A stretch of DNA of 7,591 nucleotides, taken from positions 1 through 7,591 of the forward strand of contig USOC01000049.1 of assembly GCA_900556245.1 (NCBI GenBank), written 5' to 3'. Shown here one piece after another: positions 1-6,739 of the stretch. Position 1 is the first letter of the stretch; each line of letters opens with the position of its first letter. Origin of the DNA: an uncultured Prevotellaceae bacterium. GTDB lineage: Bacteria > Bacteroidota > Bacteroidia > Bacteroidales > Muribaculaceae. Position numbers and translations under genes: made by a program. Below the pieces are notes generated by a model that ran no database searches, was not told the origin of the DNA, and saw only the letters and a program-made list of their open reading frames with translations.

Positions 1-177
1 ACCAACGATGTACGTTCCCTTTTGAAGAGCTTCGATAAGGAGTTTCTGATTGGCACACTCGTTTTTGATGCTTTCAAGTTCAGTTTGCAGTTGATTGAAT
101 TCATCCATCCAATCGTCGTTGGAACAAGACGGGAACAACAGGATTCCCAAAAAGGCAATGATTAATAATTTTTTCAT
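1..177 (-). CDS. N-terminal part of a surface-type lipoprotein (runs off the left edge)
   Basis: This open frame starts at an ATG at 177 and reads left through the window edge, giving 59 residues without a stop. The N-terminus MKKLLIIAFLGILLFPSC is a type II signal peptide: lysines, a hydrophobic core, then a lipobox with Cys18 as the predicted lipidated residue. The residues just after it, SNDD, are polar and acidic, resembling the Bacteroidota lipoprotein export signal that sends lipoproteins to the cell surface. Residues 24-52 form a heptad-like helix (DEFNQLQTELESIK and onward), probably a short coiled coil. The visible part ends in ALQKGTYIVG. A short coiled coil followed by an ALQ-x-x-x-YI-x-G stretch recalls the DUF4988-type N-terminal domain of Bacteroides surface lipoproteins, but too little is present to be sure. 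The function is unknown. No clear promoter was found upstream. Confidence 0.75.
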   Translation of the reverse strand, partial: MKKLLIIAFLGILLFPSCSNDDWMDEFNQLQTELESIKNECANQKLLIEALQKGTYIVG

Positions 178-478
178 AATGTCTTTAAAGTTAATTTAGC
201 GTTTTATTGTTTATTAAACAATGGTTTGATTATTAAGTGTCAGTTTTGTCGTTTGTCGTTGTTCCTTTTGCCTCTTGGAACTTTCAAATCTTTGAATGGC
301 AGGACTTTCTTGCTTTTTCTTTGCAGTTCAACAAGTCCGGTCAAATTAAAGACAAAGGTTTTAGATTGTAGGTTAGTCTGGTTTTGTTTTTATTGTCATT
401 ATAATGTAATTTTGATATTGTCAGGTCCTAAAAAATGAGCGTCACAGTTCTTTGTATTAAAAATATTTTCAATAAAAA
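178..478. other. AT-rich spacer between rho terminator and lipoprotein gene
   Basis: This stretch of about 300 bases holds no convincing gene. A 70-codon plus-strand frame at 226-438 starts with TTG, has low-complexity F/L/C-rich content and resembles no family I know, so it is not called. The only structured element is the 17-bp palindrome at 206-222, listed separately. The promoter of the leftward lipoprotein gene should lie here. I found no perfect TAnnTTTG box on the minus strand; the closest, TAACTTTA at 193-186, is one base off and sits very near the start codon. Confidence 0.5.
206..222. promoter_or_regulatory. 17-bp perfect palindrome, possible operator
   Basis: ATTGTTTA and TAAACAAT flank one central T, making an 8+1+8 perfect inverted repeat. 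It lies 29 bp upstream of the lipoprotein start codon on the minus strand, where a dimeric regulator could block or recruit polymerase. The sequence is AT-rich, so some chance symmetry is expected. No regulator gene is adjacent to support the role. The operator function is inference. Confidence 0.35.
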
Positions 479-502
479 ACGGAAGCCGGTGAGGGCTTCC
501 GT
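474..502 (-). terminator. rho intrinsic terminator
   Basis: On the minus strand, the 9-bp stem ACGGAAGCC/GGCTTCCGT with a six-base loop is followed directly by six T residues (the A run at 474-479 on the plus strand). It begins 32 bases after the rho stop codon. A GC-rich stem with an uninterrupted T tract is a textbook factor-independent terminator. Confidence 0.88.
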
Positions 503-534
503 CTGATGTATGTTGTCGCGGAAAAACAGAACGC

Positions 535-2544
535 TTAGTCGTTCATAGTCAGCAACAGTTCTTCGTTGCTTCGTGTTTTTTCCATACGGTCTTTGATGAA
601 TTCCATAGCTTCGAGCGAAGTGCGGTCGGAAAGGAACCGGCGAAGAATCCACATACGGTTGATAGTGTCCTGGCTGAGGAGCAGGTCGTCACGTCGCGTG
701 CTTGAGGCGATGATGTCGACAGCGGGGAATATTCGTTTGTTCGACAGTTTGCGATCGAGCTGCAACTCCATATTGCCAGTCCCTTTGAATTCTTCGAAAA
801 TCACTTCGTCCATTTTCGAACCGGTTTCGATGAGGGCTGTGGCGATGATGGTGAGGCTGCCGCCGTTTTCAATGTTTCGCGCAGCTCCGAAGAAGCGTTT
901 AGGTTTCTGGAGAGCATTGGCATCGACACCTCCTGTCAGGATTTTTCCGGAAGCCGGCGATACGGTGTTGTAGGCGCGTGCGAGGCGGGTGATTGAGTCG
1001 AGCAGGATGACAACGTCGTGTCCGCATTCTACCATTCTCTTCGCTTTTTCGAGGACGAGTCCTGCGATTTTCACATGCCGTTCGGCCGTTTCGGAAATAG
1101 CGTTTGCGATGTCTTTCAACAATATCGTCTTACCCGTTTTCGGAGGAGCGACAATCAGACCGCGCTGTCCTTTGCCAATCGGTGAGAACATGTCGACTAC
1201 GCGTGTAGAGAGATTGCTTGAGCGTCCGCCTGTCAGGTTGAATTTTTCATCGGGGAACAGGGGGACAAGATGCTCGAACGGCACGCGGTCGCGAACAAAC
1301 TCAGTTGAGCGTCCGTTGATAGAGTTGACGGCGCAGAGCGGGAAGAATTTTTCTCCTTCTTTCGGCGGGCGAATCGGTCCTTCGACAACATCTCCTGTTT
1401 TCAACCCGTTCTGTTTGATTTGTGATTGCGAAACGTAGATGTCGTCGGGCGAAGAGAGGTAGTTGTAGTCGGAGGAGCGGAGAAATCCGTAACCGTCAGG
1501 CATTACTTCCAGCACACCAGCTCCCATAATGATACCTTCAAAGTCGTAGACAGGTTGTTGTGGTTGCTGGGGTTGGCGCTGCTGCTGTTTGTTGCCTCTT
1601 TGCAATTGTTGCTGCCGACGATTGTTTTTTTGCATTTTCGGCTGCATTTGCTGTGCCGGCAGCATTTGTTGTGCCGGCATCTGTTGAGGTTCGGTCTGTT
1701 GGACCGGTTGCTGAGGCTGTTCGTTGGATTCTGCGCTATTGTCTTGGCGTTGAGAGCGAGGAACAAATTTCTGTCCGCCGCTAAATGGAAAGAACGAACT
1801 TAGGGAAATGTCTTTTTTCTTCTGGAGTTCCGGTTGCTGCTCTTTTGCCGGCTGCTCTTTCGGCAGGGTGTCGGCGGCAGATTTTTCTTCGGGGGCAGTC
1901 TCTGTCGAAGGTTGAGTGGCCTCTGCATTTCCCGGCAATGTCTCGTTTTGTGGGAGATTGGTCTCAACGGCAGGTTGGGTTTGCGCTTTTTCAGCCGGGG
2001 TTTCCTTCTTTTCAGGCAAGACAGTGTCGATTGCCTGTTCTTCTTGTTTTGCCTGTTCTTCTTGTTTTACCGGTTCTTCTTGTTTTACCGGTTCTTCTTT
2101 TTTTGCTACCGTTTTTTTTCGGGCGGCTTTTTTTTCCGTCGGCTTTTTTTCGATTTCGGCTTTGACTTTTGTTTCTGTCTGCGGTTCGGTCGCATTTGTT
2201 TCAGAGTCTTGCTTATTATCGGCTTTAGGAGTTGTCTTCTTGCTTTTTTGCTTTACGGTTTCTTTTTTGTCTTCGTTTGTCGGTTTTTCATCGGCTGTTT
2301 TTTGAGGGGCATCTTTTTCTGCCGTTTTCCTTTCTGTAGCCGTTTTCTTGACGCTTTTAGGCTTTGTCTTTTTTGATTCGGCTTTAGATGCCGACTCCTT
2401 GGCGCGGTTGATGGCTTGAGTGTCGAGAATGGTGAAAATCAATTCCTGCGTTTCCATCTTGTCGGCTTTTTTGATGTCGAAAGACTTGGCAATCTCAAGC
2501 AGCTCAGGGAGCGGCGTAGCATTTAGATCTTCTAAATTGTACAT
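535..2544 (-). CDS. rho: Transcription termination factor Rho with long disordered insertion and a 37-residue core deletion
   Basis: Rho is a hexameric RNA-dependent ATPase and helicase that ends transcription. Residues 1-41 are the Rho N-terminal helical domain ([20 protein letters not shown]). Residues about 42-333 are a disordered insertion, first K/E/T/P-rich and then Q-rich, typical of Bacteroidota Rho and known in B. thetaiotaomicron to drive phase separation. The cold-shock RNA-binding domain spans 335-405 ([25 protein letters not shown]). Walker A is APPKTGKT (466-473), Walker B VVILLD (511-516), followed by the Q-loop region [22 protein letters not shown] and an intact C-terminus. 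Oddity: Walker A Lys472 and Walker B Asp516 are 44 residues apart, against 81 in E. coli Rho (Lys184, Asp265). The block matching E. coli 198-234, with catalytic Glu211, is absent; NAI is followed by SETAERHV. The frame is kept. As written, the enzyme should not hydrolyse ATP. The stop is TAA. Confidence 0.96.
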   Translation of the reverse strand: MYNLEDLNATPLPELLEIAKSFDIKKADKMETQELIFTILDTQAINRAKESASKAESKKTKPKSVKKTATERKTAEKDAPQKTADEKPTNEDKKETVKQKSKKTTPKADNKQDSETNATEPQTETKVKAEIEKKPTEKKAARKKTVAKKEEPVKQEEPVKQEEQAKQEEQAIDTVLPEKKETPAEKAQTQPAVETNLPQNETLPGNAEATQPSTETAPEEKSAADTLPKEQPAKEQQPELQKKKDISLSSFFPFSGGQKFVPRSQRQDNSAESNEQPQQPVQQTEPQQMPAQQMLPAQQMQPKMQKNNRRQQQLQRGNKQQQRQPQQPQQPVYDFEGIIMGAGVLEVMPDGYGFLRSSDYNYLSSPDDIYVSQSQIKQNGLKTGDVVEGPIRPPKEGEKFFPLCAVNSINGRSTEFVRDRVPFEHLVPLFPDEKFNLTGGRSSNLSTRVVDMFSPIGKGQRGLIVAPPKTGKTILLKDIANAISETAERHVKIAGLVLEKAKRMVECGHDVVILLDSITRLARAYNTVSPASGKILTGGVDANALQKPKRFFGAARNIENGGSLTIIATALIETGSKMDEVIFEEFKGTGNMELQLDRKLSNKRIFPAVDIIASSTRRDDLLLSQDTINRMWILRRFLSDRTSLEAMEFIKDRMEKTRSNEELLLTMND
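2034..2105 (-). repeat. Four 18-bp tandem repeats inside rho
   Basis: Four consecutive 18-bp units (2034-2051, 2052-2069, 2070-2087, 2088-2105) differ from each other at only a few bases. On the coding strand they give hexapeptides of the type EEPVKQ or EEQAKQ in the disordered insertion of Rho, near residues 147-170. Because the unit is a multiple of three, slippage would change copy number without breaking the frame. Confidence 0.85.
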
Positions 2545-2686
2545 ATATTTTTTTATCGGGTTTCAGTGAATGTGTGTCCGTCAATGAGGCTGACGCATTC
2601 AGACTGGTTTTAATGGATGATAAATTTTACGGGGAAAATAGGGGCTGTCTCCATGAGGAGGAGAGAATTTCACCCCTTATCATGTG
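2545..2686 (-). promoter_or_regulatory. rho 5' leader with two stem-loops
   Basis: About 135 untranslated bases separate the predicted rho transcription start (near 2681) from its ATG. Two nested inverted repeats lie in it. At 2640-2677, AGGGG and TCTCC pair with GGAGA and CCCCT around a seven-base loop. At 2564-2606, CAGT, GAATG and GTCA pair with TGAC, CATTC and ACTG, with small bulges. rho is autoregulated through its leader in E. coli, so a structured leader is plausible here, but the folding and any regulation are inferred by eye. Confidence 0.4.
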
Positions 2687-2717
2687 CAAAGATACGACTA
2701 TTTTTTTACATACCAAG
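2687..2717 (-). promoter_or_regulatory. rho promoter, Bacteroides type
   Basis: On the minus strand, TATCTTTG (2694-2687) is a perfect TAnnTTTG -7 box for the Bacteroidota primary sigma factor. CTTG at 2717-2714 matches the TTTG -33 box at three of four bases with 19-bp spacing. It faces rho and predicts a start near 2681. It lies directly behind the T tract of the hairpin at 2723-2761. Confidence 0.75.
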
Positions 2718-2761
2718 AAAAATCTCTGTTTTTGGAATGTTCCATTCGTCAAAAACAGAGA
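2718..2761 (-). terminator. Long hairpin with T tract upstream of rho promoter
   Basis: TCTCTGTTTTTG (2723-2734) and CAAAAACAGAGA (2750-2761) are perfect 12-bp arms. Between them GAATG and CATTC pair again around a three-base loop, leaving only a two-base bulge, so 17 of the pairs form one long stem. On the minus strand it is followed by five T residues (2722-2718). It fits a second, back-up terminator for transcripts leaving nagA, insulating rho. A protein-binding or small-RNA role is possible but not supported. Confidence 0.6.
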
Positions 2762-2790
2762 ATCTCTTTTTGTCGTAAGGTCGGATTGGC

Positions 2791-2827
2791 ATAAAGAAAC
2801 TCCCGCCTGAATCAACAGGTGGGAGTT
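2791..2827 (-). terminator. nagA intrinsic terminator
   Basis: On the minus strand, AACTCCCACCTG and CAGGCGGGAGTT form a 12-bp stem with a six-base loop. The single mismatch in the 12-base arms is an apposed A and C (plus-strand G2805 opposite T2820 would be a wobble). The stem starts 29 bases after the nagA stop, and a T-rich tail (TTTCTTTAT) follows. It is the main terminator for nagA. Confidence 0.78.
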
Positions 2828-2855
2828 GGAAATTTTGAGTATGTGTTTCAATCAG

Positions 2856-4025
2856 TTATTCGTAGAGTTTGTTGGTCTCTTCAACCAATTTTCCCATGGA
2901 CCAAACGGCGCGGAGTTGCAGTTTGTCGTCCATGATGATGATGTCGGCGTCTTTCCCTTTTTCAAGAGAGCCTTTCCGGTCGTAAACTCCCATAATTTTG
3001 GCGGGGGTTTCCGATGCCATTCTGATTGTATCCTCCAAAGGAACAGAAGCTTGCTTAACCATTGTCTGGATCAGTCGGTCCATTGTGGCGATACTGCCGG
3101 CGAGAGCCGTGTGGTCTGCGAGTTTGCAGACGCCGTCCTCAATGATGACGCGTGGGTCGAAAGCCTCGGAAGAGTCGCTTGCGGCACAGGCCAATGCGTC
3201 TGTGATAAGGCAGGTCTTCTCTACACCTTTAATTTTATAGACAAGTTTCAGAATTGTAGGCGGAACGTGGATTCCGTCAGCAATCACTTCAACAGTCATG
3301 TCGTCGATGAGGTAGATGCTTTCGACAGTGCCTTCATATTTGTATTCGCGGCGTTTGTGGAAACCCGGCATTGCGTTGTAGAAGTGGGTTGCGTGGGAAT
3401 AACCTGCACCGAAAGCTATTTGAATGTCTTCAAATTCGGCTTGGGTGTGGGCGACTGAGGCCAGCAGGCCTCTTGATGTGATGTATCGTCCGAATTCGAT
3501 TGCGCCCTGCATTTCAGGGGCGGCATCCCAGCGTTTGATGCAGTCCCATTTTTCAACGATAGGGACATATTCGTTGGGGTCGGGCAACTTGATGTTTTCC
3601 GGCATTTGTCCTCCTGCCATTGACGGGTTGAGATAGTGCCCTTCGAGATGGAGGCCGAGGATTGTCGAGTCTTCTTCTTTCATCAACTTTGAGCATGTTT
3701 CGGCTGCACGGTTGATCATCGGGACTGTGGAGGATGAGAGAGTCGGGAAGATTCCTGTAGTTCCGTGAAGCAGGTGGGTTTTGGCCGCTTTCCTAAACGC
3801 TTCTTCCGTTCCTTCCATAAAGTCGGCTCCGCCTCCGCCGTGTACGTGGATGTCGATACCTCCAGGAAGCACGTACATTCCTTTTACATCTATGAGCTCG
3901 GCTCCGATAACTGCGAGGTCGCAGTTGGTGACTTCCAAAATTTTGTTGTCTCTGATGAGCACCGAGCCATTGTTTATCCAGCCTTGGGGAGTCAGAATTC
4001 GTCCGTTGATTAATTGTACTAACAT
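2856..4025 (-). CDS. nagA: N-acetylglucosamine-6-phosphate deacetylase
   Basis: NagA removes the acetyl group from N-acetylglucosamine-6-phosphate in the cytoplasm, giving glucosamine-6-phosphate and acetate for amino-sugar catabolism and cell-wall recycling. The 389-residue product has the amidohydrolase metal signature HVHGGGGADF (His60, His62), GLHLEGHY with metal ligand Glu128, VAHTQ with His193, HATHFYNAMPG with His211 and His214, GIHVPP with His253, and LITDA with the catalytic Asp276. These match the E. coli Zn ligands Glu131, His195, His216 and catalytic Asp273. The C-terminal DRKGSLEKGKDADIIIMD is the returning beta-sandwich segment common to the superfamily. The length equals that of Bacteroides homologues and no key residue is missing. 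The usual HLEGP is HLEGH here. It has its own promoter and terminator and appears monocistronic; no nagB lies in the window. Confidence 0.95.
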   Translation of the reverse strand: MLVQLINGRILTPQGWINNGSVLIRDNKILEVTNCDLAVIGAELIDVKGMYVLPGGIDIHVHGGGGADFMEGTEEAFRKAAKTHLLHGTTGIFPTLSSSTVPMINRAAETCSKLMKEEDSTILGLHLEGHYLNPSMAGGQMPENIKLPDPNEYVPIVEKWDCIKRWDAAPEMQGAIEFGRYITSRGLLASVAHTQAEFEDIQIAFGAGYSHATHFYNAMPGFHKRREYKYEGTVESIYLIDDMTVEVIADGIHVPPTILKLVYKIKGVEKTCLITDALACAASDSSEAFDPRVIIEDGVCKLADHTALAGSIATMDRLIQTMVKQASVPLEDTIRMASETPAKIMGVYDRKGSLEKGKDADIIIMDDKLQLRAVWSMGKLVEETNKLYE

Positions 4026-4303
4026 CGTCTGTTGTCCTTTTTTGATTATATACTTTGTTTCAGAAGGTTATGTTTGATGGGGTATTGAAAAAAACACTCT
4101 TCAAATTTTTATGCAAATTTAGATATGAAATTGGAAAATGAGCGATGAATTGCCACCAAATAATCCAAAAATATGTTTACGATATCTAAACGTGTGCTTG
4201 CGATGATGTCTGATATTTTCAATTGTTCTTGCGGGGACATATTTGGCTTTTCTCTCTGATATTAGTGGGTTGTCAATGTGCTTGCGCCAGTCAATATGAA
4301 ACA
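4026..4303. other. Spacer upstream of nagA
   Basis: This region lies between the terminator at 4300-4348 and nagA and holds the nagA promoter. A minus-strand frame at 4304-4119 encodes 61 residues (read from TTG) with three RKH motifs. It starts inside the terminator hairpin, and I recognise no family, so it is not called as a gene. The ten bases TGTGCTTGCG occur twice (4193-4202 and 4277-4286), which is why RKH recurs in that frame. The stretch could be decayed coding sequence. Confidence 0.4.
4114..4121 (-). promoter_or_regulatory. nagA -7 promoter box
   Basis: TAAATTTG on the minus strand (4121-4114) matches the TAnnTTTG consensus and would give a leader of about 80 bases before the nagA ATG. 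No good TTTG -33 box is found at the expected distance, so the call rests on the -7 box alone. Confidence 0.45.
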
Positions 4304-4348
4304 AAAGGCAGATTCAAATCCGAAGATGGAAGAGGGGAATCTGCCTTT
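4300..4348 (-). terminator. Terminator behind the DUF3109-type gene
   Basis: AAAGGCAGATTC (4304-4315) and GAATCTGCCTTT (4337-4348) are perfect 12-bp arms with a 21-base loop. Reading leftward, the stem ends in a T-rich stretch (TTTTGTTT). It begins 41 bases after the stop codon of the gene at 4390-4989. The loop is long for an intrinsic terminator, but the stem and tail fit. Confidence 0.72.
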
Positions 4349-4389
4349 ACAATTAATGTACGATTACTTTTTTTAGTGTTTTGCGGGAG

Positions 4390-4989
4390 TTAATCTCCGT
4401 ATTGTTCCAAGTAGGCTTCGCAAGCGGTGCAAAGCTCGTCGTACCATTCTTTGCCAAACTTTCTGACAAGCGGTTGTTCTAAAAATTGGTAGAGTCTTGT
4501 GTTCCTGCTTCTTCCGAGGACTTCTGCCGCTTTGCAGATTTTCCAGCGGTGGTAGTTTACGGAAGTGAAGGTGGGGTATTCGGTCAGTCGGACAGGGTAG
4601 AGGTGGCATGATAATGGCTTGTAGAAGTCAATTCTGCCTTCCCGAAATGCTTTTTCGATAGCGCAGAAGCACATTCCGTTTTCTCCGTAGCAAGTGAATA
4701 CGCAGTTCTTGCCATCGACGATGGAAGTGACCAAGTCGCCGTCTTCATCGACGTAGCCAACTCCTTGCCGATTGATGACTTCTTTTGCCCGGGGCAGGAG
4801 GTCGTCCCATATTTCTGGCAGGATTTCTTTGATTTTTTCGAGTTCTTCATTGGAGACGGTAGCTCCGGCATCACCATCGATACAGCATTCTCCATGACAC
4901 TTGTCGAGATCGCAGCAGAAGAATTTTTCGATTAGGTCGAGGCTGACCAAAGTGTTACCGATTTGTAGCATTGTTTCTGTTTTTTTCAT
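4390..4989 (-). CDS. Cysteine-rich DUF3109 family protein
   Basis: The 199-residue product resembles the DUF3109 proteins that are widespread in Bacteroidota and have no established function. It is soluble, with no signal peptide or membrane segment. It has 13 cysteines, most in conserved blocks: CCDLDKCHGECC (Cys25, 26, 31, 35, 36), Cys96 and Cys100, CFC (107, 109), KPLSCHLYPVRL with Cys128, WKICKAAE with Cys152, and CTAC near the end (187, 190). Such clusters suggest metal or iron-sulfur binding, as in the YkgJ-like CxxxCC proteins, but this is inference. The start at 4989 gives MKKTETMLQIGN; homologues often begin near MLQIGNT, so the Met at residue 7 is an alternative start. The stop is TAA. 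It is transcribed alone, with a promoter upstream and a terminator downstream, and diverges from the antiporter gene. Confidence 0.85.
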   Translation of the reverse strand: MKKTETMLQIGNTLVSLDLIEKFFCCDLDKCHGECCIDGDAGATVSNEELEKIKEILPEIWDDLLPRAKEVINRQGVGYVDEDGDLVTSIVDGKNCVFTCYGENGMCFCAIEKAFREGRIDFYKPLSCHLYPVRLTEYPTFTSVNYHRWKICKAAEVLGRSRNTRLYQFLEQPLVRKFGKEWYDELCTACEAYLEQYGD

Positions 4990-5068
4990 TGTTTTGAGAA
5001 AATAGCAGGGAAAGGAGCAAATCGACTGTTTTTTTCAGGCGAATCTTTCTATTTGCTTTTCATTTGCA

Positions 5069-5076
5069 CAAAGGTA
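5069..5076 (-). promoter_or_regulatory. -7 promoter box of the DUF3109-type gene
   Basis: TACCTTTG on the minus strand (5076-5069) matches TAnnTTTG and would give a leader of about 75 bases. The -33 region is poor. It is divergent from the antiporter promoter, and the two -7 boxes are about 100 bp apart. Confidence 0.5.
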
Positions 5077-5151
5077 AGAAAAAACATCAAGAATGAGGTC
5101 AAGATGGGTGTCTCAAGACATCAATTTTTTAAAAAAAAGAATGAAAAAACC

Positions 5152-5183
5152 GTTCTACTTCCTTGGAAAAACATTTATTTTTG
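5152..5183 (+). promoter_or_regulatory. Promoter of the NhaD-type antiporter gene
   Basis: TATTTTTG at 5176-5183 fits TAnnTTTG and predicts a start near 5190, leaving a leader of about 39 bases. The -33 position (GTTC, 5152-5155, spacing 20) is a weak match. The region between is A/T-rich. Confidence 0.6.
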
Positions 5184-5228
5184 CATCATTATAAACTAAT
5201 ATGATGTAAGACCAAAATCTCGTTTTTT

Positions 5229-6644
5229 ATGTTTCTAACCATTGTAATCGTAGCCGTTTTCCTGATAGGTTATGGCTGTATTGCGCTTGAAAGCGGTCTT
5301 CGGGTGAACAAGACTGCTACGGCGTTGCTTATGTGTGTGATATGCTGGTCTCTGTATATGATTGGCTGTCAGGATTATGTCGCAATTTTTCATGCCGAAG
5401 ACTTCGGTCGGTTTTTATCTGCATTTCATCTTCAGGATGAAGTGGAAGCAGCCCGTCAGTATGTCGGGCAGCACGTTTTGCTTTCGCATCTGGGTGATGC
5501 CTGTGAAATCTTGTTCTTCCTGATGGGGGCTATGACCATTGTGGAGGTAGTCGATACGAACGGTGGATTTAACTTTGTCAAAGAGCGCCTGTCGACTCGC
5601 AGCAAACGGGCTTTATTGTGGCGTATCGTTCTTTTGACTTTCTTCCTTTCGGCAGTGTTGGACAATCTGACGACCAGCATTGTGATGATTATGGTGCTGC
5701 GTAAGGTTGTGGAAGACCGGCAAGACCGCATGATTTTCGCCTCGTTGGTGATTCTTGCCGCTAACAGTGGCGGAGCTTTTTCCCCGATTGGTGATGTGAC
5801 GACGATTATGCTTTGGATCAAGGGAAATGTAACGGCGCCGGGTGTCATCAAAGAGGTGTTTCTGCCGTCGATTGTTTCCGTTGTCGTCCCGGCCTTCCTT
5901 TTACAGTTTAAATTGAAAGGCGAGATGCCTGCGGTGAGATCCGAGGTTCAGGCGGAAGCCGACCGTCAAGGTATTCTGACCAAGGCTGAGCGGATGGCTG
6001 TATTCATGGTAGGAGTTGGCGGCCTTATGTTTGTTCCTTTTTTCAGGACATTTACCGGGTTGCCTCCATTCATGGGAATATTGTTTGTGCTTGGGGTTCT
6101 TTGGACGATGACCGAGCTGTTTCTGCGTCGGGAGCATCTTGCAGATGAGTCATTCGGAGAGCGTGTCTCTAAAATTCTTCATCGAATTGACTTGGCTACC
6201 ATCTTGTTCTTTCTTGGCATTCTGATGGCTGTTGCGGCATTGGGGGAAATCGGCGTGCTGACGCAGTTCGGAAAATGGCTTGAAGAAGCGACGAACGGTG
6301 ATGCTTATCTTGTGACCGGCATTATCGGGGTTGTGTCGTCGATTGTTGACAATGTGCCGTTGGTTGCAGGTTGTGTCGGCATGTATGAAGTGGCGCCTGT
6401 GACGGTTACCGATCCATCGTTGCTGATGTTTGTGCAGGACGGAGCCTTTTGGCAGTTGCTTGCTTATTGTGCAGGAGTGGGAGGAAGTATCCTTATTATA
6501 GGCAGTGCAGCGGGAGTCGTAGTAATGGGATTGGAAAAAATCACTTTCGGATGGTATTTGCGGAATATATCGTTGGTGACGTTTGTCGGTTATCTTGCCG
6601 GGATATTGGTTTACTGGCTTGAGAAGACAGTTCTGATGCTATAG
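5229..6644 (+). CDS. nhaD: NhaD-type Na+/H+ antiporter
   Basis: This inner-membrane protein of 471 residues belongs to the NhaD family of the ion transporter superfamily, which exchanges cytoplasmic Na+ (or Li+) for protons in salt and pH homeostasis. It has about a dozen hydrophobic segments, starting at residues 2-20 and 29-47. Two family hallmarks mark the inverted halves: SAVLDNLTTSIVMIMVLRK (141-159) and SSIVDNVPLVAG (370-381), each with the Asp-Asn pair thought to line the ion path. Further conserved stretches are AANSGGAFSPIGDVTTIMLW (177-196), ATILFFLGILMAVAALGE (323-340) and AGVGGSILIIGSAAGVVVMG (415-434). Length and motif order match Bacteroides homologues, and nothing is missing. 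The first Met is directly followed by a membrane helix, so an upstream start is not needed. It ends in TAG, which shows that TAG works as an ordinary stop in this genome. It has its own promoter. Confidence 0.93.
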   Translation: MFLTIVIVAVFLIGYGCIALESGLRVNKTATALLMCVICWSLYMIGCQDYVAIFHAEDFGRFLSAFHLQDEVEAARQYVGQHVLLSHLGDACEILFFLMGAMTIVEVVDTNGGFNFVKERLSTRSKRALLWRIVLLTFFLSAVLDNLTTSIVMIMVLRKVVEDRQDRMIFASLVILAANSGGAFSPIGDVTTIMLWIKGNVTAPGVIKEVFLPSIVSVVVPAFLLQFKLKGEMPAVRSEVQAEADRQGILTKAERMAVFMVGVGGLMFVPFFRTFTGLPPFMGILFVLGVLWTMTELFLRREHLADESFGERVSKILHRIDLATILFFLGILMAVAALGEIGVLTQFGKWLEEATNGDAYLVTGIIGVVSSIVDNVPLVAGCVGMYEVAPVTVTDPSLLMFVQDGAFWQLLAYCAGVGGSILIIGSAAGVVVMGLEKITFGWYLRNISLVTFVGYLAGILVYWLEKTVLML

Positions 6645-6659
6645 AACGGCATATGACGG

Positions 6660-6693
6660 GAGGAAAGGAGAAAGTCTCTTTTTTCCTTTCCTC
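6660..6693 (+). terminator. Hairpin after the antiporter gene
   Basis: GAGGAAAGGA (6660-6669) and TCCTTTCCTC (6684-6693) pair perfectly, and the inner AAA/TTT continues the stem to a loop of about four bases. It starts 15 bases after the stop. There is no T tract after it (TGCGCC follows), so termination efficiency is doubtful. The right arm overlaps the -33 element of the pyrK promoter. Confidence 0.4.
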
Positions 6694-6717
6694 TGCGCCT
6701 GGATTTGCTTAACTTTG
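6687..6717 (+). promoter_or_regulatory. pyrK-pyrD promoter
   Basis: TAACTTTG at 6710-6717 is a perfect TAnnTTTG box, with TTTC at 6687-6690 as a three-of-four -33 box at 19-bp spacing. The predicted start near 6724 leaves a leader of about 16 bases before the pyrK ATG. Confidence 0.68.
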
Positions 6718-6739
6718 CATTGAAAATCGAACACGAACG

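Noticed and set aside
226..438. 70-codon plus-strand frame in the left spacer
   Set aside because: It starts with TTG, is rich in F, L and C as expected for AT-rich noncoding DNA, and resembles no known family.
1426..2376. Several long open frames opposite rho on the plus strand
   Set aside because: They are antisense to the low-complexity part of rho. Their F/L/V-rich products are the mirror of K/E/Q codons, not genes.
2826..3458. 210-codon plus-strand frame over nagA
   Set aside because: It is a shadow of nagA, which has all catalytic motifs in its own frame.
5108..5119. TGTCT-CA-AGACA inverted repeat upstream of the antiporter promoter
   Set aside because: Five-base arms are too short to call an operator without further copies.
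5456..5851. 131-codon minus-strand frame within the antiporter gene
   Set aside because: It is antisense to conserved NhaD motifs and has no family resemblance.
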